Assembly: GCF_010667575.1 (NCBI RefSeq)
Contig: NZ_JAABNT010000003.1
Location: 310,001-374,000, forward strand
Direction: 5' to 3'
Origin: Sulfitobacter sediminilitoris
GTDB taxonomy: Bacteria; Pseudomonadota; Alphaproteobacteria; Rhodobacterales; Rhodobacteraceae
DNA: 64,000 bases
The notes under the pieces are model-generated. The model was not told the DNA's origin. It saw only the letters and a program-made list of their open reading frames with translations, and did no database searches. The stretch's first letter is position 1, and each line of letters begins with the position of its first letter. Positions 9,449 through 18,644 of this stretch are shown one piece after another. The translations under genes and the position numbers were made by a program.

Positions 9449-9598
9449 TCAGTCGGTCCCCAGTGTCACGGGTACGCGAGTCTCCACCTGATCGGGGGCA
9501 AATTCCGCCCCGAAAAACGGGCCGATATAGGCATAAGCCACAAGCGCGATTGATCCCACAACAATGAGGAATATCAGCAGCTTGAAAAGTCTACCCAT
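9449..9598 (-). CDS. Small single-pass membrane protein, unknown
   Basis: 49 residues from the ATG at 9598, preceded by an AGGCAG-type ribosome binding site; a TTG 36 bases upstream would add 12 residues. One long hydrophobic helix (LLIFLIVVGSIALVAYAYIG) spans residues ~8-27, followed by a ~20-residue polar tail. Divergent from aroK and abutting the exported protein gene that precedes xerD, it probably leads that three-gene operon. No function recognised. Confidence 0.7.
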   Translation of the reverse strand: MGRLFKLLIFLIVVGSIALVAYAYIGPFFGAEFAPDQVETRVPVTLGTD

Positions 9599-9699
9599 GA
9601 GTTCTGCCTGTTTTTTTGCGCGCTCTATGTGCAATCTATATATGGCCTTTTGAGTAAGATCACGTCATTCAGACAAAAATGAGGGAATTTGAGCAAACC

Positions 9700-10275
9700 A
9701 TGGCCGATGACCAGACGTCAGTTCTGCCGTATCGTCTGAAAAAGACGGTGGTTATGGTGGGCATGATGGGCGCGGGCAAAACCGCCGTAGGTCGGGCCGT
9801 GGCCGCAAAGCTGGGCGTGCCGTTTCTGGACAGCGATGCCGAGATCGAAGCGGCTGCGAACCTCAGTGTACCGGAAATTTTTGAGCGCGACGGCGAAGCT
9901 TTCTTTCGCAAGCGTGAAAGCGAAGTGATCGCACGGCTACTGACCACGACACATGGCATTCTGTCGACCGGAGGCGGTGCTTTTCTGGCTGAAGCAAACC
10001 GCAAGCTCATCTCTGAAAAGGGCGTATCTATCTGGCTGAATGCGGATCTGGATTTGCTGTGGAGCAGGGTCAAGCACAAGGATACGCGGCCGTTGTTGCG
10101 TACAGCGGATCCAAAGGCGACGCTCACTGCGATATACAATGACCGTGTGCCGCTTTACCGGCAGGCCGATCTCTCGGTTGCGTGTGATCCGGGTCTGACA
10201 ATTGACGCCATGGCCGATCGCGTGATCGACACTCTTGTCACCCGTGATGATGTGCTGGAGCGCAGTGATGATTGA
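9700..10275 (+). CDS. aroK: Shikimate kinase
   Basis: 191 residues if started at the ATG at 9700; an in-frame ATG at 9679 would add 7 residues, and neither has an obvious ribosome binding site. The Walker A motif GMMGAGKTAVG lies near residue 20, followed by DSDAEIE (shikimate and Mg binding), FFRKRESEV and GGGAF. The LID region includes RPLL. The enzyme phosphorylates shikimate at O3 in aromatic amino acid synthesis. It overlaps aroB by 8 bases, so the two steps are co-expressed. Confidence 0.93.
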   Translation: MADDQTSVLPYRLKKTVVMVGMMGAGKTAVGRAVAAKLGVPFLDSDAEIEAAANLSVPEIFERDGEAFFRKRESEVIARLLTTTHGILSTGGGAFLAEANRKLISEKGVSIWLNADLDLLWSRVKHKDTRPLLRTADPKATLTAIYNDRVPLYRQADLSVACDPGLTIDAMADRVIDTLVTRDDVLERSDD

Positions 10276-11380
10276 AAAAGTACATGTCGATCTGCCCGGA
10301 CGGGCCTATGACGTATTGATTGGGCCTGATTTGCTCGCAACGGCAGGCGCGCACATCGCGCCGCTTCTCTCGCGCCCCCGGGTCAGTGTGATAACGGATG
10401 AGACTGTCGGTGGTTTGCATCTGGACGCCTTGCGCGCGGGGTTGGATGGCGCTGGCATTTCCATGACATCGCTAAGCCTGCCACCGGGTGAAGCCACCAA
10501 GAGTTGGGCGCAGGTAGAGCATTGCGTAGACTGGCTGCTGGATCAGCAGGTAGAGCGTCGCGATGTCGTGGTCGCTTTTGGCGGTGGCGTGATCGGTGAT
10601 CTGGTGGGCTTTGCCGCCGCGATCCTGCGGCGTGGCGTCCGCTTTGTGCAGATACCGACATCACTGCTGGCGCAGGTAGACAGCTCTGTCGGGGGAAAGA
10701 CCGGGATCAATGCACGGCAGGGCAAAAACCTGATCGGTGCATTTCATCAGCCATCGCTGGTGCTGGCCGATACGGCGGTGCTGGGCACGCTGACGGCACG
10801 TGATTTTCTTGCCGGGTACGGAGAGGTCGTCAAATACGGGCTGCTCGGCGATGCCGCATTCTTTGAATGGCTTGAGGCACAGGGTCCCGCATTGGCGGCA
10901 GGTGATATGGACGCACGAATTGCTGCCGTGCGCCGTTCGGTCCAGATGAAAGCCGAGATCGTGATGCGTGATGAGACAGAGCAGGGCGACCGGGTCTTGC
11001 TGAACCTTGGGCACACATTCTGTCACGCGCTCGAGACGGCGACAGGGTACACCGACCGTTTGCTTCACGGCGAAGGCGTGGCCATCGGTTGCGCGCTGGC
11101 ATTCGAATTGTCTGCACGACTGGGCCTTTGTGCGCAGGAAGAGCCGAGCCGCGTGCGCGCGCATTTGCGTGCGATGGGGATGAAAACTGATCTGGCAGAT
11201 ATTGAAGGTGATCTGCCATCAGCTGAAGCGTTGCTGGACCTGATGGGGCAGGACAAGAAGGTGGTGGATGGGCAATTGCGCTTTATTCTGGCCCGTGGGA
11301 TCGGGCAGGCGTTCGTCACCTCGGATGTGCCTCGGAACACGGTGCTGGGCATTTTGCAGGATGCGCTCCGGGACCGTTAG
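10268..11380 (+). CDS. aroB: 3-dehydroquinate synthase
   Basis: 370 residues from the ATG at 10268, which overlaps the aroK stop. NAD-binding and active-site stretches are visible: FGGGVIGDLVGF near residue 110, PTSLLAQVDSSVGGKTGIN near 140 and NLGHTFCHALE with the metal-binding His near 255. It converts DAHP to 3-dehydroquinate, the second step of the shikimate pathway. Length is normal for the family. Confidence 0.94.
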   Translation: MIEKVHVDLPGRAYDVLIGPDLLATAGAHIAPLLSRPRVSVITDETVGGLHLDALRAGLDGAGISMTSLSLPPGEATKSWAQVEHCVDWLLDQQVERRDVVVAFGGGVIGDLVGFAAAILRRGVRFVQIPTSLLAQVDSSVGGKTGINARQGKNLIGAFHQPSLVLADTAVLGTLTARDFLAGYGEVVKYGLLGDAAFFEWLEAQGPALAAGDMDARIAAVRRSVQMKAEIVMRDETEQGDRVLLNLGHTFCHALETATGYTDRLLHGEGVAIGCALAFELSARLGLCAQEEPSRVRAHLRAMGMKTDLADIEGDLPSAEALLDLMGQDKKVVDGQLRFILARGIGQAFVTSDVPRNTVLGILQDALRDR

Positions 11381-11443
11381 ACACCGGTGAAACCTGCATG
11401 CAACAGGGGCCATGCAGAGGCTTCTTGGATAGACAAATGGCCC

Positions 11444-11881
11444 TTATGGGCGGCGCATCACAAACGCGAACTTGTCCTTCGAAGAGAACCCCAGCGCCTC
11501 GTAAAAACCCATCGCTCCACGTCCCTGACCGGTCATTAGCATGATCTTGTAGGCATTGGCCTGCCACGCCGCGTCAATCGCGGCTTCCATGACCAAACGC
11601 CCATATCCACGCCTTTGAAAACTGCGCCGGGTGACCACGTTTTCGATCAGACCATATGGCCGCGCATCCCAGACTACGTTCGGTAATAAATGGAGCGTCA
11701 CCATCGCGGCAAGTTGGTCTTTGACGAAGGCTCCGAAAATCTGGGTTCCGGTGTGATGCAAAACGACGGAAAAGGCCGCCGGATCATTCGCCGGCGGCCC
11801 TACTGTCAATTCGTTGTAAAGGACAAGCGCTTCGGCTGCATCTGCCTCTGCCAGAAGGCGCAGATCAGCCGGGCACGCCAT
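11444..11881 (-). CDS. GNAT family N-acetyltransferase
   Basis: 145 residues with a GNAT fold: acetyl-CoA binding motif A is visible as RRSFQRRGYGRLVMEAA (R/Q-x-x-G-x-G/A type) near residue 95, followed by a C-terminal strand pattern ending GFYEALGFSSKDKFAF. The substrate is unknown. It is joined to ssb by a one-base TAATG overlap and so lies in the ssb transcript. Confidence 0.8.
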   Translation of the reverse strand: MACPADLRLLAEADAAEALVLYNELTVGPPANDPAAFSVVLHHTGTQIFGAFVKDQLAAMVTLHLLPNVVWDARPYGLIENVVTRRSFQRRGYGRLVMEAAIDAAWQANAYKIMLMTGQGRGAMGFYEALGFSSKDKFAFVMRRP

Positions 11882-12396
11882 TAGAACGGAATTTCGTCAT
11901 CCAGATCGCGAGAGGAACCGCCGCCGCCACCAGAGGGGCCACTGTCATGGCCGCCACCGCCGGATCCGCTGTCATAGCCACCGCCGCCATAGTCGCCGCC
12001 TGATGAGCCGCCGCCGTAGTTTCCACCACCGCCGCCACCGCCATCGCGTCCGTCAAGCATGGTCAGTGTGCCGCCATAGTTGCGCAAGACGACCTCTGTT
12101 GAATACCGATCCTGACCGGACTGATCCTGCCATTTGCGGGTCTCCAGCTGCCCCTCAATATAGACCTTGGAGCCTTTGCGCAGATATTGTTCTGCAATCC
12201 GCACCAACCCTTCGTTAAAGATTGCCACGGTGTGCCATTCGGTCTTTTCCCGACGTTCGCCCGTATTACGGTCTTTCCATGTCTCAGAGGTCGCGATGCG
12301 CAGGTTACACACCTTACCGCCGTTCTGAAACGATCTTACTTCCGGGTCCCGACCCAGATTACCGATCAAAATCACTTTGTTCACTGAGCCAGCCAT
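11881..12396 (-). CDS. ssb: Single-stranded DNA-binding protein
   Basis: 171 residues. The N-terminal OB fold (~1-110) begins with the typical [18 protein letters not shown] Gly/Ser-rich flexible linker (~115-162) follows, and the protein ends in the acidic tip DLDDEIPF that binds partner proteins. It works in replication, repair and recombination. Divergent from the lytic transglycosylase gene; I saw no GTTC-N7-GTTC LexA box in the intervening region. Confidence 0.95.
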   Translation of the reverse strand: MAGSVNKVILIGNLGRDPEVRSFQNGGKVCNLRIATSETWKDRNTGERREKTEWHTVAIFNEGLVRIAEQYLRKGSKVYIEGQLETRKWQDQSGQDRYSTEVVLRNYGGTLTMLDGRDGGGGGGGNYGGGSSGGDYGGGGYDSGSGGGGHDSGPSGGGGGSSRDLDDEIPF

Positions 12397-12601
12397 GTAT
12401 CCCCCGTCTAATCCTCAGCAGCGCGGCATCGAATCCGCGCGCGTTCTCGTCTTCAGTGTTATATCTGGCCAATCTTGGGGTCGCCATGGTTAACAAAGCC
12501 TTTCCCGTGGATTGTCGCCAGTTCAACAACAATCAAAGACTGGCAGAATGGCGAAACTCTGTTATAAATCGCGCAAAGAAACGGGCGAGGGCGTCACAAA
12601 G

Positions 12602-13198
12602 ATGCTGAGATCGGGTGTTCTGGCAGGCCTTGCGGCCATCGGGCTGGCAAGTGTCACAGGTAGTTTCGCGTCGGCAGATGTTCTTTCAACAAAGAACCGT
12701 AAGGCGATCTTCGCATCTCAGGCCAAACTTCTCGATACACGCGCCTCCAAGCAATATTCCTCTTCTGTACGTCTCAAGCCGCCCAGTGTTGTAACGCCGA
12801 CAAAATGGCAAACGCCAAAGTACCGCGGCAAATACAAAGGGCAATTCCTTGGTATGGCCAAGCAAGCCGCAACACGCCACGGCGTGCCGGTCGACTTGTT
12901 CCTGCGTCTGGTTCAACAAGAAAGCAACTGGAACCCTGCCGCGGTGTCCCACGCCGGGGCCGTTGGCCTGGCACAGCTGATGCCGGACACTGCGCGGCTG
13001 TTGCGGGTGGATCCTACAGATCCCCAGCAGAACCTTGAGGGCGGGGCACGTTATCTAAAACAGCAGTATCGGACGTTTGGTACGTGGAAGCTTGCATTGG
13101 CCGCGTATAACGCGGGTCCGGGCGCGGTTAAGAAACACGGCGGCATCCCGCCCTATAAAGAGACGCGCAATTACGTGCGGATCATCGGCGGTCAGTAA
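12602..13198 (+). CDS. Lytic transglycosylase, SLT domain
   Basis: 198 residues from the ATG at 12602, which gives a clean signal peptide (cleavage near SFASA, residue ~22) and follows a GCGAGGGCG ribosome binding site; earlier in-frame ATGs at 12512 and 12548 would bury the signal peptide. The catalytic domain occupies the C-terminal ~115 residues: QESNWNP contains the catalytic Glu, then [13 protein letters not shown] and [12 protein letters not shown]. It cleaves murein glycan strands in the periplasm, forming 1,6-anhydro ends. Monocistronic. Confidence 0.88.
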   Translation: MLRSGVLAGLAAIGLASVTGSFASADVLSTKNRKAIFASQAKLLDTRASKQYSSSVRLKPPSVVTPTKWQTPKYRGKYKGQFLGMAKQAATRHGVPVDLFLRLVQQESNWNPAAVSHAGAVGLAQLMPDTARLLRVDPTDPQQNLEGGARYLKQQYRTFGTWKLALAAYNAGPGAVKKHGGIPPYKETRNYVRIIGGQ

Positions 13199-13524
13199 GT
13201 AATTGAAATTTATGTGGACTGCTTGCTTGTAGCTGGCCAATCGCCTGAATTCCTGCTTTCCGATGCCCGATCCGTGTAAAGAGACAGCCAGTCCCCATGT
13301 TCACCAGACAGTCAGATGGCGACCGCTGATCTGCCGTCAGGTGACAATCATTGCCGTGATGGACGACAGCAATATCGCCGAAGGCTAAGATGCTGTGCAC
13401 CGTCACTCGATGACTTTTTCTAACCAATGGTCGATGGGTTGATGAGGAAGGTCGCCCAGCGTATCCGTAGCGTCAACGAAGCGTAGGCGCCGATCAGCAA
13501 CTGATCGGATACCGTTTCCAAGAG
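13199..13524. other. Intergenic stretch without a supported gene
   Basis: About 325 bases between the transglycosylase gene and the ABC operon terminator. Short frames exist on both strands but none has a ribosome binding site together with protein-like composition. The only clear structure is a perfect 8-base inverted repeat with a 3-base loop (CCGATCAG/CTGATCGG, 13490-13508), which lacks a T run. Possible remnant sequence. Confidence 0.5.
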
Positions 13525-13556
13525 AAAAGGCGCGGCCCTAGGGGATCGCGCCTTTT
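13525..13556 (-). terminator. Rho-independent terminator of the ABC transporter operon
   Basis: AAAAGGCGCG at 13525-13534 and CGCGCCTTTT at 13547-13556 form a perfect 10-base stem with a 12-base loop. It lies 11 bases beyond the ATPase stop on the minus strand and ends in a U run in either direction, so it can serve both converging transcripts. Confidence 0.85.
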
Positions 13557-13566
13557 ATTAGCGCGT

Positions 13567-15657
13567 TTATTCTGCGGCCACGCCCACTTCGATCACGGGC
13601 TCCATCTCGGCAAACTTCTCGTCCGAGAGGTGGCATTTGACCTGATGACCGTCCGCCATGGTACGCATTGGCGGCACTTCTTTCTCGCACAGCCCGCCCG
13701 GCACCTCTGACTTCCACCGACACCGGGTCTGGAATGGGCAGCCCGGTGGCGGGTTCATCGCAGAGGGAATATCGCCTTCCAGAACAATATGCTTTTTCTT
13801 TACGGAGGTATCCGCGATGGGCACGGCAGACAGCAGTGCCTCGGTGTAGGGGTGATAGGGCGGGGAAAAGACCTGATCGGTATCGCCCAGTTCCACCACA
13901 TGGCCCAGATACATCACCATCACCCGGTCGCTGAGATAACGCACGATTGACAGGTCGTGGGAGATGAACAGCAGCGTCGTCTTCTGCTCGCGCTGAATCT
14001 CCATCAGCAGGTCGGTGACCGCTGCCTGAACCGACACATCCAAAGCCGACACAGGCTCATCCGCAACCACGATCCGCGCATCACCGGCAAACGCCCGCGC
14101 AATGCCCACGCGCTGCTTTTGTCCGCCCGACAACTGTCGTGGCATGCGGTTGGCGAATTCTCTGGGAAGTTTGACCAGATCAAGCAGTTCCAACATCCGC
14201 TTTTTCCGCTCGGCCTCGTTCTTGCCGATCTTGAAGATTTCGAGGGCCCGGATGATCTGCCGCCCTACCGTCATCGACGGGTTCAGCGTGTCAAAGGGGT
14301 TTTGGAAGACCATCTGCACATCTGCCACGTTCTTGGTTGTGCGCTCCTCGATCGGGACGTCGCCAATATTTTGATTATCCAGCAGAATATGCCCTTCGGT
14401 CGCCGTCTCCAGCCCCATAAGCACCTTGGCGAAAGTTGATTTGCCGCAACCGGATTCGCCTACGATGGCCAGCGTCTCGGATTCCCGCGCCTCGAAGGTC
14501 AGTTCTTCGTTTGCCTTGACGACCTTCGTATCGCCGCCGCCAAACATCGCGTTGGCCGCCACCTGATAGTATTTCTTGAGCTTGTCGATCTTGAGGACCA
14601 CATCGCCGATCTCGCCCTTGGTTTTGACCTCGGCCAGCTCCAGCGGCGCGTTCCAGTCGATCTCCTGAAACCGCAAACAGCGCGTGTGGTGGCGGTCATT
14701 GCCAGCGACCGGCGACATGACGATATCGGTCAGATCGCAACGCCCAGCCTGAAAGTAGTCACAGCGTGGGCCGAAATTGCAGCCCGGCGGACGCTCGTGG
14801 GGCAGGGGGAAGTTGCCCGGAATGGCGATCAGCGGGCGCGCGTTCTTGTCCGCGCCCGGCAGCGGGATCGAGCGGAACAGCGCCTGCGTGTAGGGGTGCT
14901 GCATCTCGTCGAAGACATCCTCGATAGAGCCCCGCTCCACCGCCTCGCCGGAATACATCACGCAGATGCGGTCGCAGGTCTCAAGCACCAGACCAAGGTT
15001 GTGGCTGATGAACAGCATCGAGGTGCCGTATTTCTTGCCCAGATCCTTGACCAGTTCAACGACCGCTGCCTCGACAGTCACATCAAGCGCGGTGGTTGGC
15101 TCATCAAGGATCAGCAGCGAAGGTTCGGACATCAGCGCCATGGCGATGACGATGCGCTGCTGCTGACCGCCCGAGAGCTGGTGGGGATAAGCGTTCAGGA
15201 TGCGCTTGGGGTCCGGCAGTTTCACGTCCGTGACCACCTGCAATGCCCTGTCATAAGCTTCCTTCTCGCTCATGCCAGCGTGGATCATCGGTACTTCCAT
15301 CAACTGTCTGCCGATCTTCATCGCAGGGTTCAGCGAGGCCATGGGTTCCTGATAGATCATGGCGATTTCCGAGCCGCGAATGTCCCGCAATTCCTCGTCC
15401 GACATTTCGCTCAGGTCGCGGCCCTTGAACTTAATCGACCCGCCAACGATGCGGCCGTTCTTGCCCAGATCCTGCATCACGCCCAGCGCCACGGTAGATT
15501 TTCCGCAGCCAGATTCGCCCACAAGGCCCACGGCCTCTCCGGGTTTGACCGAAACGGAGAAATCCATCACCGCCGGGATCTCCCTCAACCGCGTAAAGAA
15601 AGAGATCGAGAGCTTGTCGATCTCAAGAATGGGACCATCGTAATCCTGTTTCGCCAT
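13567..15657 (-). CDS. Peptide-type ABC transporter, fused double ATPase (DppD-DppF type)
   Basis: 696 residues with two complete nucleotide-binding domains. Each has a Walker A GESGCGKST (near residues 53 and 400), a signature (LSGGQQQR, LSGGQKQR) and a Walker B (LILDEPTTALD, VVADEPVSALD). Each ends in the oligopeptide-transporter Cys-containing tail (PPGCNFGPRCDYF and PPGCPFQTRCRW). It energises import by the two permeases encoded upstream. AGGAGG precedes the start. A palindromic repeat lies between it and the second permease gene. Confidence 0.93.
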   Translation of the reverse strand: MAKQDYDGPILEIDKLSISFFTRLREIPAVMDFSVSVKPGEAVGLVGESGCGKSTVALGVMQDLGKNGRIVGGSIKFKGRDLSEMSDEELRDIRGSEIAMIYQEPMASLNPAMKIGRQLMEVPMIHAGMSEKEAYDRALQVVTDVKLPDPKRILNAYPHQLSGGQQQRIVIAMALMSEPSLLILDEPTTALDVTVEAAVVELVKDLGKKYGTSMLFISHNLGLVLETCDRICVMYSGEAVERGSIEDVFDEMQHPYTQALFRSIPLPGADKNARPLIAIPGNFPLPHERPPGCNFGPRCDYFQAGRCDLTDIVMSPVAGNDRHHTRCLRFQEIDWNAPLELAEVKTKGEIGDVVLKIDKLKKYYQVAANAMFGGGDTKVVKANEELTFEARESETLAIVGESGCGKSTFAKVLMGLETATEGHILLDNQNIGDVPIEERTTKNVADVQMVFQNPFDTLNPSMTVGRQIIRALEIFKIGKNEAERKKRMLELLDLVKLPREFANRMPRQLSGGQKQRVGIARAFAGDARIVVADEPVSALDVSVQAAVTDLLMEIQREQKTTLLFISHDLSIVRYLSDRVMVMYLGHVVELGDTDQVFSPPYHPYTEALLSAVPIADTSVKKKHIVLEGDIPSAMNPPPGCPFQTRCRWKSEVPGGLCEKEVPPMRTMADGHQVKCHLSDEKFAEMEPVIEVGVAAE

Positions 15658-15702
15658 GTTTTTTCTCCTCCTGGAGCGGCCTTAAGATACGCACCACGTC
15701 GG

Positions 15703-15753
15703 CGTTCTTATTGGCCAAAATTGTCTTCGGGGGTCCGGGGGGCAGAGCCCCCC
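15703..15753 (-). repeat. Palindromic intergenic repeat, copy 1 (GGGGCTCTGCCCC core)
   Basis: On the minus strand a GGGGGGC-TCT-GCCCCCC hairpin (15737-15753) is followed by CCCCCGAAG and an A/T-rich tail containing TTTTGG. The core and tail resemble copy 2 at 34499-34549. It sits between the permease and ATPase genes of the ABC operon, where it could stabilise or partly terminate the transcript. Confidence 0.6.
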
Positions 15754-15766
15754 GAACGGCACTCCG

Positions 15767-17233
15767 TTAGTCGCGAAGAGATTCCTCTCTGAGACCATCC
15801 GCCAGCAGGTTCAGGCCCAGTACAAGGCTCAGCAAGGCAAGCGCCGGTGCAATCGCCGCATGGGGGTAGAGAGACAGCAAGCGCCGTCCTGCGTTGATCG
15901 TGCTGCCCCAGTCAGGGCTTTCCGATTCCAGACCCAAGCCGAAGAAGCCCAAGGTGCCCAAAAGAATGGTCGTATATCCGATCCGCAGGCAGAAATCGAC
16001 GATCAGCGGCCCACGTGCGTTGGGCAGGATTTCCCACAGCATGATGTACCATGGCCCTTCACCACGGGTCTGGGCTGCCGCCACATAATCGCGCGTCTTG
16101 ATATCCAGCGCGAGGCCCCGAACGATACGAAAGACGGTGGGCGAGTTCACAAAGACCACCGAAACGAACACGACCAATATACCGCTGTCGATGTCGAAAC
16201 CATCAAGGAACGTTGGAAGGCCGGGGATGGTGTAGTTCTCCGCTGCAACGATCGCCCCGTTTGAGCTGATGAGCGACAGGTAGAGCCATCCCAAAACGCC
16301 GAGCACCACAATCAACAGCGGTGTCCGCAGGCTGGGCTGCGTATAGTAACGCGAGTTCAGCAGGATCGCCACGAAGATGATCGGAAAGATAAACAGGAAC
16401 ACGGCCATGTAGTTGGGAATGCCCGTCAGGACGATCTCTGGTGTCACCAGCAGGTAGAACAGCAAGATCACCGGGAAGGCGAGGATGAGGTTTGCCAGAA
16501 AGCTCAGGATCGTATCCAGACGACCGCTGTAATAGCCCGCCGGCAGGCCCAGCGTGATCCCGACCATGAAGGCAAAGAGCGTTGCCATCGGCGCGATCTG
16601 CACCACCACCCAAGATCCCTTGATCAGGCGGCTGAACACATCCCGCGCGAGGTTGTCACCACCCAGCAGAAACCACTGGTAATCGCCTTCCTCGGCCCCG
16701 CGCAACGGCGTGCCGGGCAGCTTGTTCTTCATACCCGATACCTGGCTCAGGCTGTCGTGAGTGATGATCCAGTCAAAGACACCGCCAAAGACACCGGTAA
16801 ATACCCAGAACATCACAATGGCGAACCCGATCATGCCCACGGTGCTGTCAAACAGCTTTCCGTAGAGACCCAGCTTGCGTTTGTAGGTGATCGACACGAC
16901 GAAGGTGATAATGAGCGCGACCCAGACGGGCAGAAACTGCCGCGCCATGCCGCCAAAGATGCCCGCTCCGGTGCCGATGAAGATACCAGCGATGAGGTAG
17001 ACAAGGATCAGCGCAATCAGGGCATAAAACAGATAGCCGGTGATCATATTGATAAACCCGACTGCCCCCTTGTCTGCCGCCAATGTGCCGTCGGCACTGA
17101 CCGCCCGCGCGCCCGAAGACGGGACGAGCGAGGCCAGGATGGAAAGAACGACCGAGAGCGCCAGCAGGCCCAGCACGATCAGGAAGATGAAGTTGAGCCC
17201 TGAAAGGGAGCCCGTCCATGTTAAAGGTTCCAT
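15767..17233 (-). CDS. Peptide-type ABC transporter permease (DppC-like), enlarged
   Basis: 488 residues, well above the ~300 usual for DppC/OppC. Residues 1-165 carry about four hydrophobic helices beyond the single one normally preceding the transport core. The core starts at GGDNLARDVFSR (~residue 195). A second insertion with two or three helices (~265-345) lies inside the core before the EAA-type loop YVAAAQTRGEGPWYIMLWEI (~395), the coupling helix that contacts the ATPase. Close homologues with this enlarged layout exist in roseobacters, from memory. It follows the other permease by 12 bases. Confidence 0.88.
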   Translation of the reverse strand: MEPLTWTGSLSGLNFIFLIVLGLLALSVVLSILASLVPSSGARAVSADGTLAADKGAVGFINMITGYLFYALIALILVYLIAGIFIGTGAGIFGGMARQFLPVWVALIITFVVSITYKRKLGLYGKLFDSTVGMIGFAIVMFWVFTGVFGGVFDWIITHDSLSQVSGMKNKLPGTPLRGAEEGDYQWFLLGGDNLARDVFSRLIKGSWVVVQIAPMATLFAFMVGITLGLPAGYYSGRLDTILSFLANLILAFPVILLFYLLVTPEIVLTGIPNYMAVFLFIFPIIFVAILLNSRYYTQPSLRTPLLIVVLGVLGWLYLSLISSNGAIVAAENYTIPGLPTFLDGFDIDSGILVVFVSVVFVNSPTVFRIVRGLALDIKTRDYVAAAQTRGEGPWYIMLWEILPNARGPLIVDFCLRIGYTTILLGTLGFFGLGLESESPDWGSTINAGRRLLSLYPHAAIAPALALLSLVLGLNLLADGLREESLRD

Positions 17234-17245
17234 GTCAGCGCCCCC

Positions 17246-18331
17246 TCAAGAAATTCGAATGCGTGGATTGAGGTAGACATAGCCGATATCCGAGATCAGC
17301 TGGGTCACCAAAACCACCACAACAGAGACAACAGAGACCGCCAGCAGCAGTTCGATGTCGTTGTTCGACGCCGCCTGCACCAGAAGCCATCCAAAACCCT
17401 TGTAGTTAAAGAGCGTCTCAACAATCACCACGCCGTTCAGCAGCCACGGAATTTGCAGCATGATGACGGTAAAGGGCGCAATCAGCGCATTGCGCAACGC
17501 GTGCTTCAGAACAATGTCAGAGAATTTCACTCCCTTCAGGCGGGCCGTGCGGATGTACTGCGCGGTCATCACCTCGGCCATGGAGGCCCGCGTCATCCGG
17601 GCGATATAGCCCATACCGTAAAGCGAGATCGTCAGCACCGGCAGAAAGAAGTTCCAGAAAGTCGCATCCGCCATCGCCGATGTGGCGGAGCCCAGAAACA
17701 GCGTCTTGCCGTCGATCCAGCCCCATTCGGCCAAAAGTGGCGAAAGGCCGAACTTTGATGAGGCCAGAACCGCAATAAAGATAACCCCTGACACGTATTC
17801 TGGCGTCGCTGTCGTCGCGATCGAGAACGTCGATAGGGACCGATCGAGTTTCGAACCTTCTCGCATTCCGGCCAGTACGCCCACGATAAGTGCCGATGGC
17901 ACCATCAGCAAAAGAACGCAGAGCATCAGCTTGCCAGTTAACGCCAGACGCGTGGCGACCGTACTGCCGACTTCATCCTTGAAAACCGTGGAAAAACCCC
18001 AATCGCCTTGAATGATCCCGCAGCGGGTGGGGCGGTCTGCCTCTGGCGTGCCCTCTTCGAAACAGCGGCCAAAGGTTTTGCCGTCTTCTTTTTCCGTGAC
18101 CCAGCCGGGCATCACACCCAGCCATTGCCCGAACTTGACCGGCATCGGTTGCAGATATCCCCGGTCGCCCAGAAATGATGCCACGGCTTCGTCCGACATG
18201 CGGAAGTTGCCTTGGGTCTTGGCGAGTTTCTCAAGGTTCGGATAGAGATTGGTCAGCCAGAACACGATGAACGTCAGGCAGAGTGCCGTCAGTAACATCA
18301 CGCCCAGCCGACGTAAGATGAATATTCCCAT
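17246..18331 (-). CDS. Peptide-type ABC transporter permease (DppB-like)
   Basis: 361 residues. An N-terminal anchor helix (LGVMLLTALCLTFIVFWLTN) precedes a periplasmic stretch of ~90 residues with two Cys (FGRCF, TRCGI). The BPD_transp_1 core follows with about five helices and the EAA-type loop YIRTARLKGVKFSDIVLKHALRN near residue 245. It is first in the operon permease-permease-ATPase. No substrate-binding protein gene is adjacent on either side. Confidence 0.9.
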   Translation of the reverse strand: MGIFILRRLGVMLLTALCLTFIVFWLTNLYPNLEKLAKTQGNFRMSDEAVASFLGDRGYLQPMPVKFGQWLGVMPGWVTEKEDGKTFGRCFEEGTPEADRPTRCGIIQGDWGFSTVFKDEVGSTVATRLALTGKLMLCVLLLMVPSALIVGVLAGMREGSKLDRSLSTFSIATTATPEYVSGVIFIAVLASSKFGLSPLLAEWGWIDGKTLFLGSATSAMADATFWNFFLPVLTISLYGMGYIARMTRASMAEVMTAQYIRTARLKGVKFSDIVLKHALRNALIAPFTVIMLQIPWLLNGVVIVETLFNYKGFGWLLVQAASNNDIELLLAVSVVSVVVVLVTQLISDIGYVYLNPRIRIS

Positions 18332-18644
18332 GTAGCGCCCCTGTTGGTGGCTAAGCGGGTTTTCCCCGCCGGTTCTTATTAGGCCATAGGCCCGCGTGCG
18401 TACCGAAATGTCACAAGTGGCATCCCGACAGGATCAAAGGTTGTTTTTGCAGTGTCCCCCTTCGGCAGTTTGCCCTGACGTCGTTTTGACGTTCTTGGTT
18501 TAGCAATCCGCGATCCCCTACGCCTATCAGGCACAACTCTCCCCTGCAGGTCAATGTCTGCTACCGCCCGATGACACGCTTTTTGCGACATATGTATCCG
18601 CCAAAAACGACATGTGGCAGGTCTGTGCAAAAGCGGCCAGCGGT
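18332..18644. other. Intergenic region upstream of the ABC operon and downstream of the AraC gene
   Basis: About 310 bases without a supported gene. It must hold the promoter of the ABC operon (minus strand) and the 3' end of the AraC transcript. I see a GCGGG/CCCGC hairpin close to the ABC start and a short TGACGT...TGACGT direct repeat, but no clear sigma-70 boxes. Confidence 0.45.

Noticed and set aside
12397..12601. LexA box between ssb and the lytic transglycosylase
   Set aside because: GTTC and GAAC words occur but none with the required seven-base spacing.
13182..13427. 81-codon minus-strand frame in the gap after the lytic transglycosylase
   Set aside because: No ribosome binding site, mixed composition and overlap with the transglycosylase end; cannot be supported as a gene.
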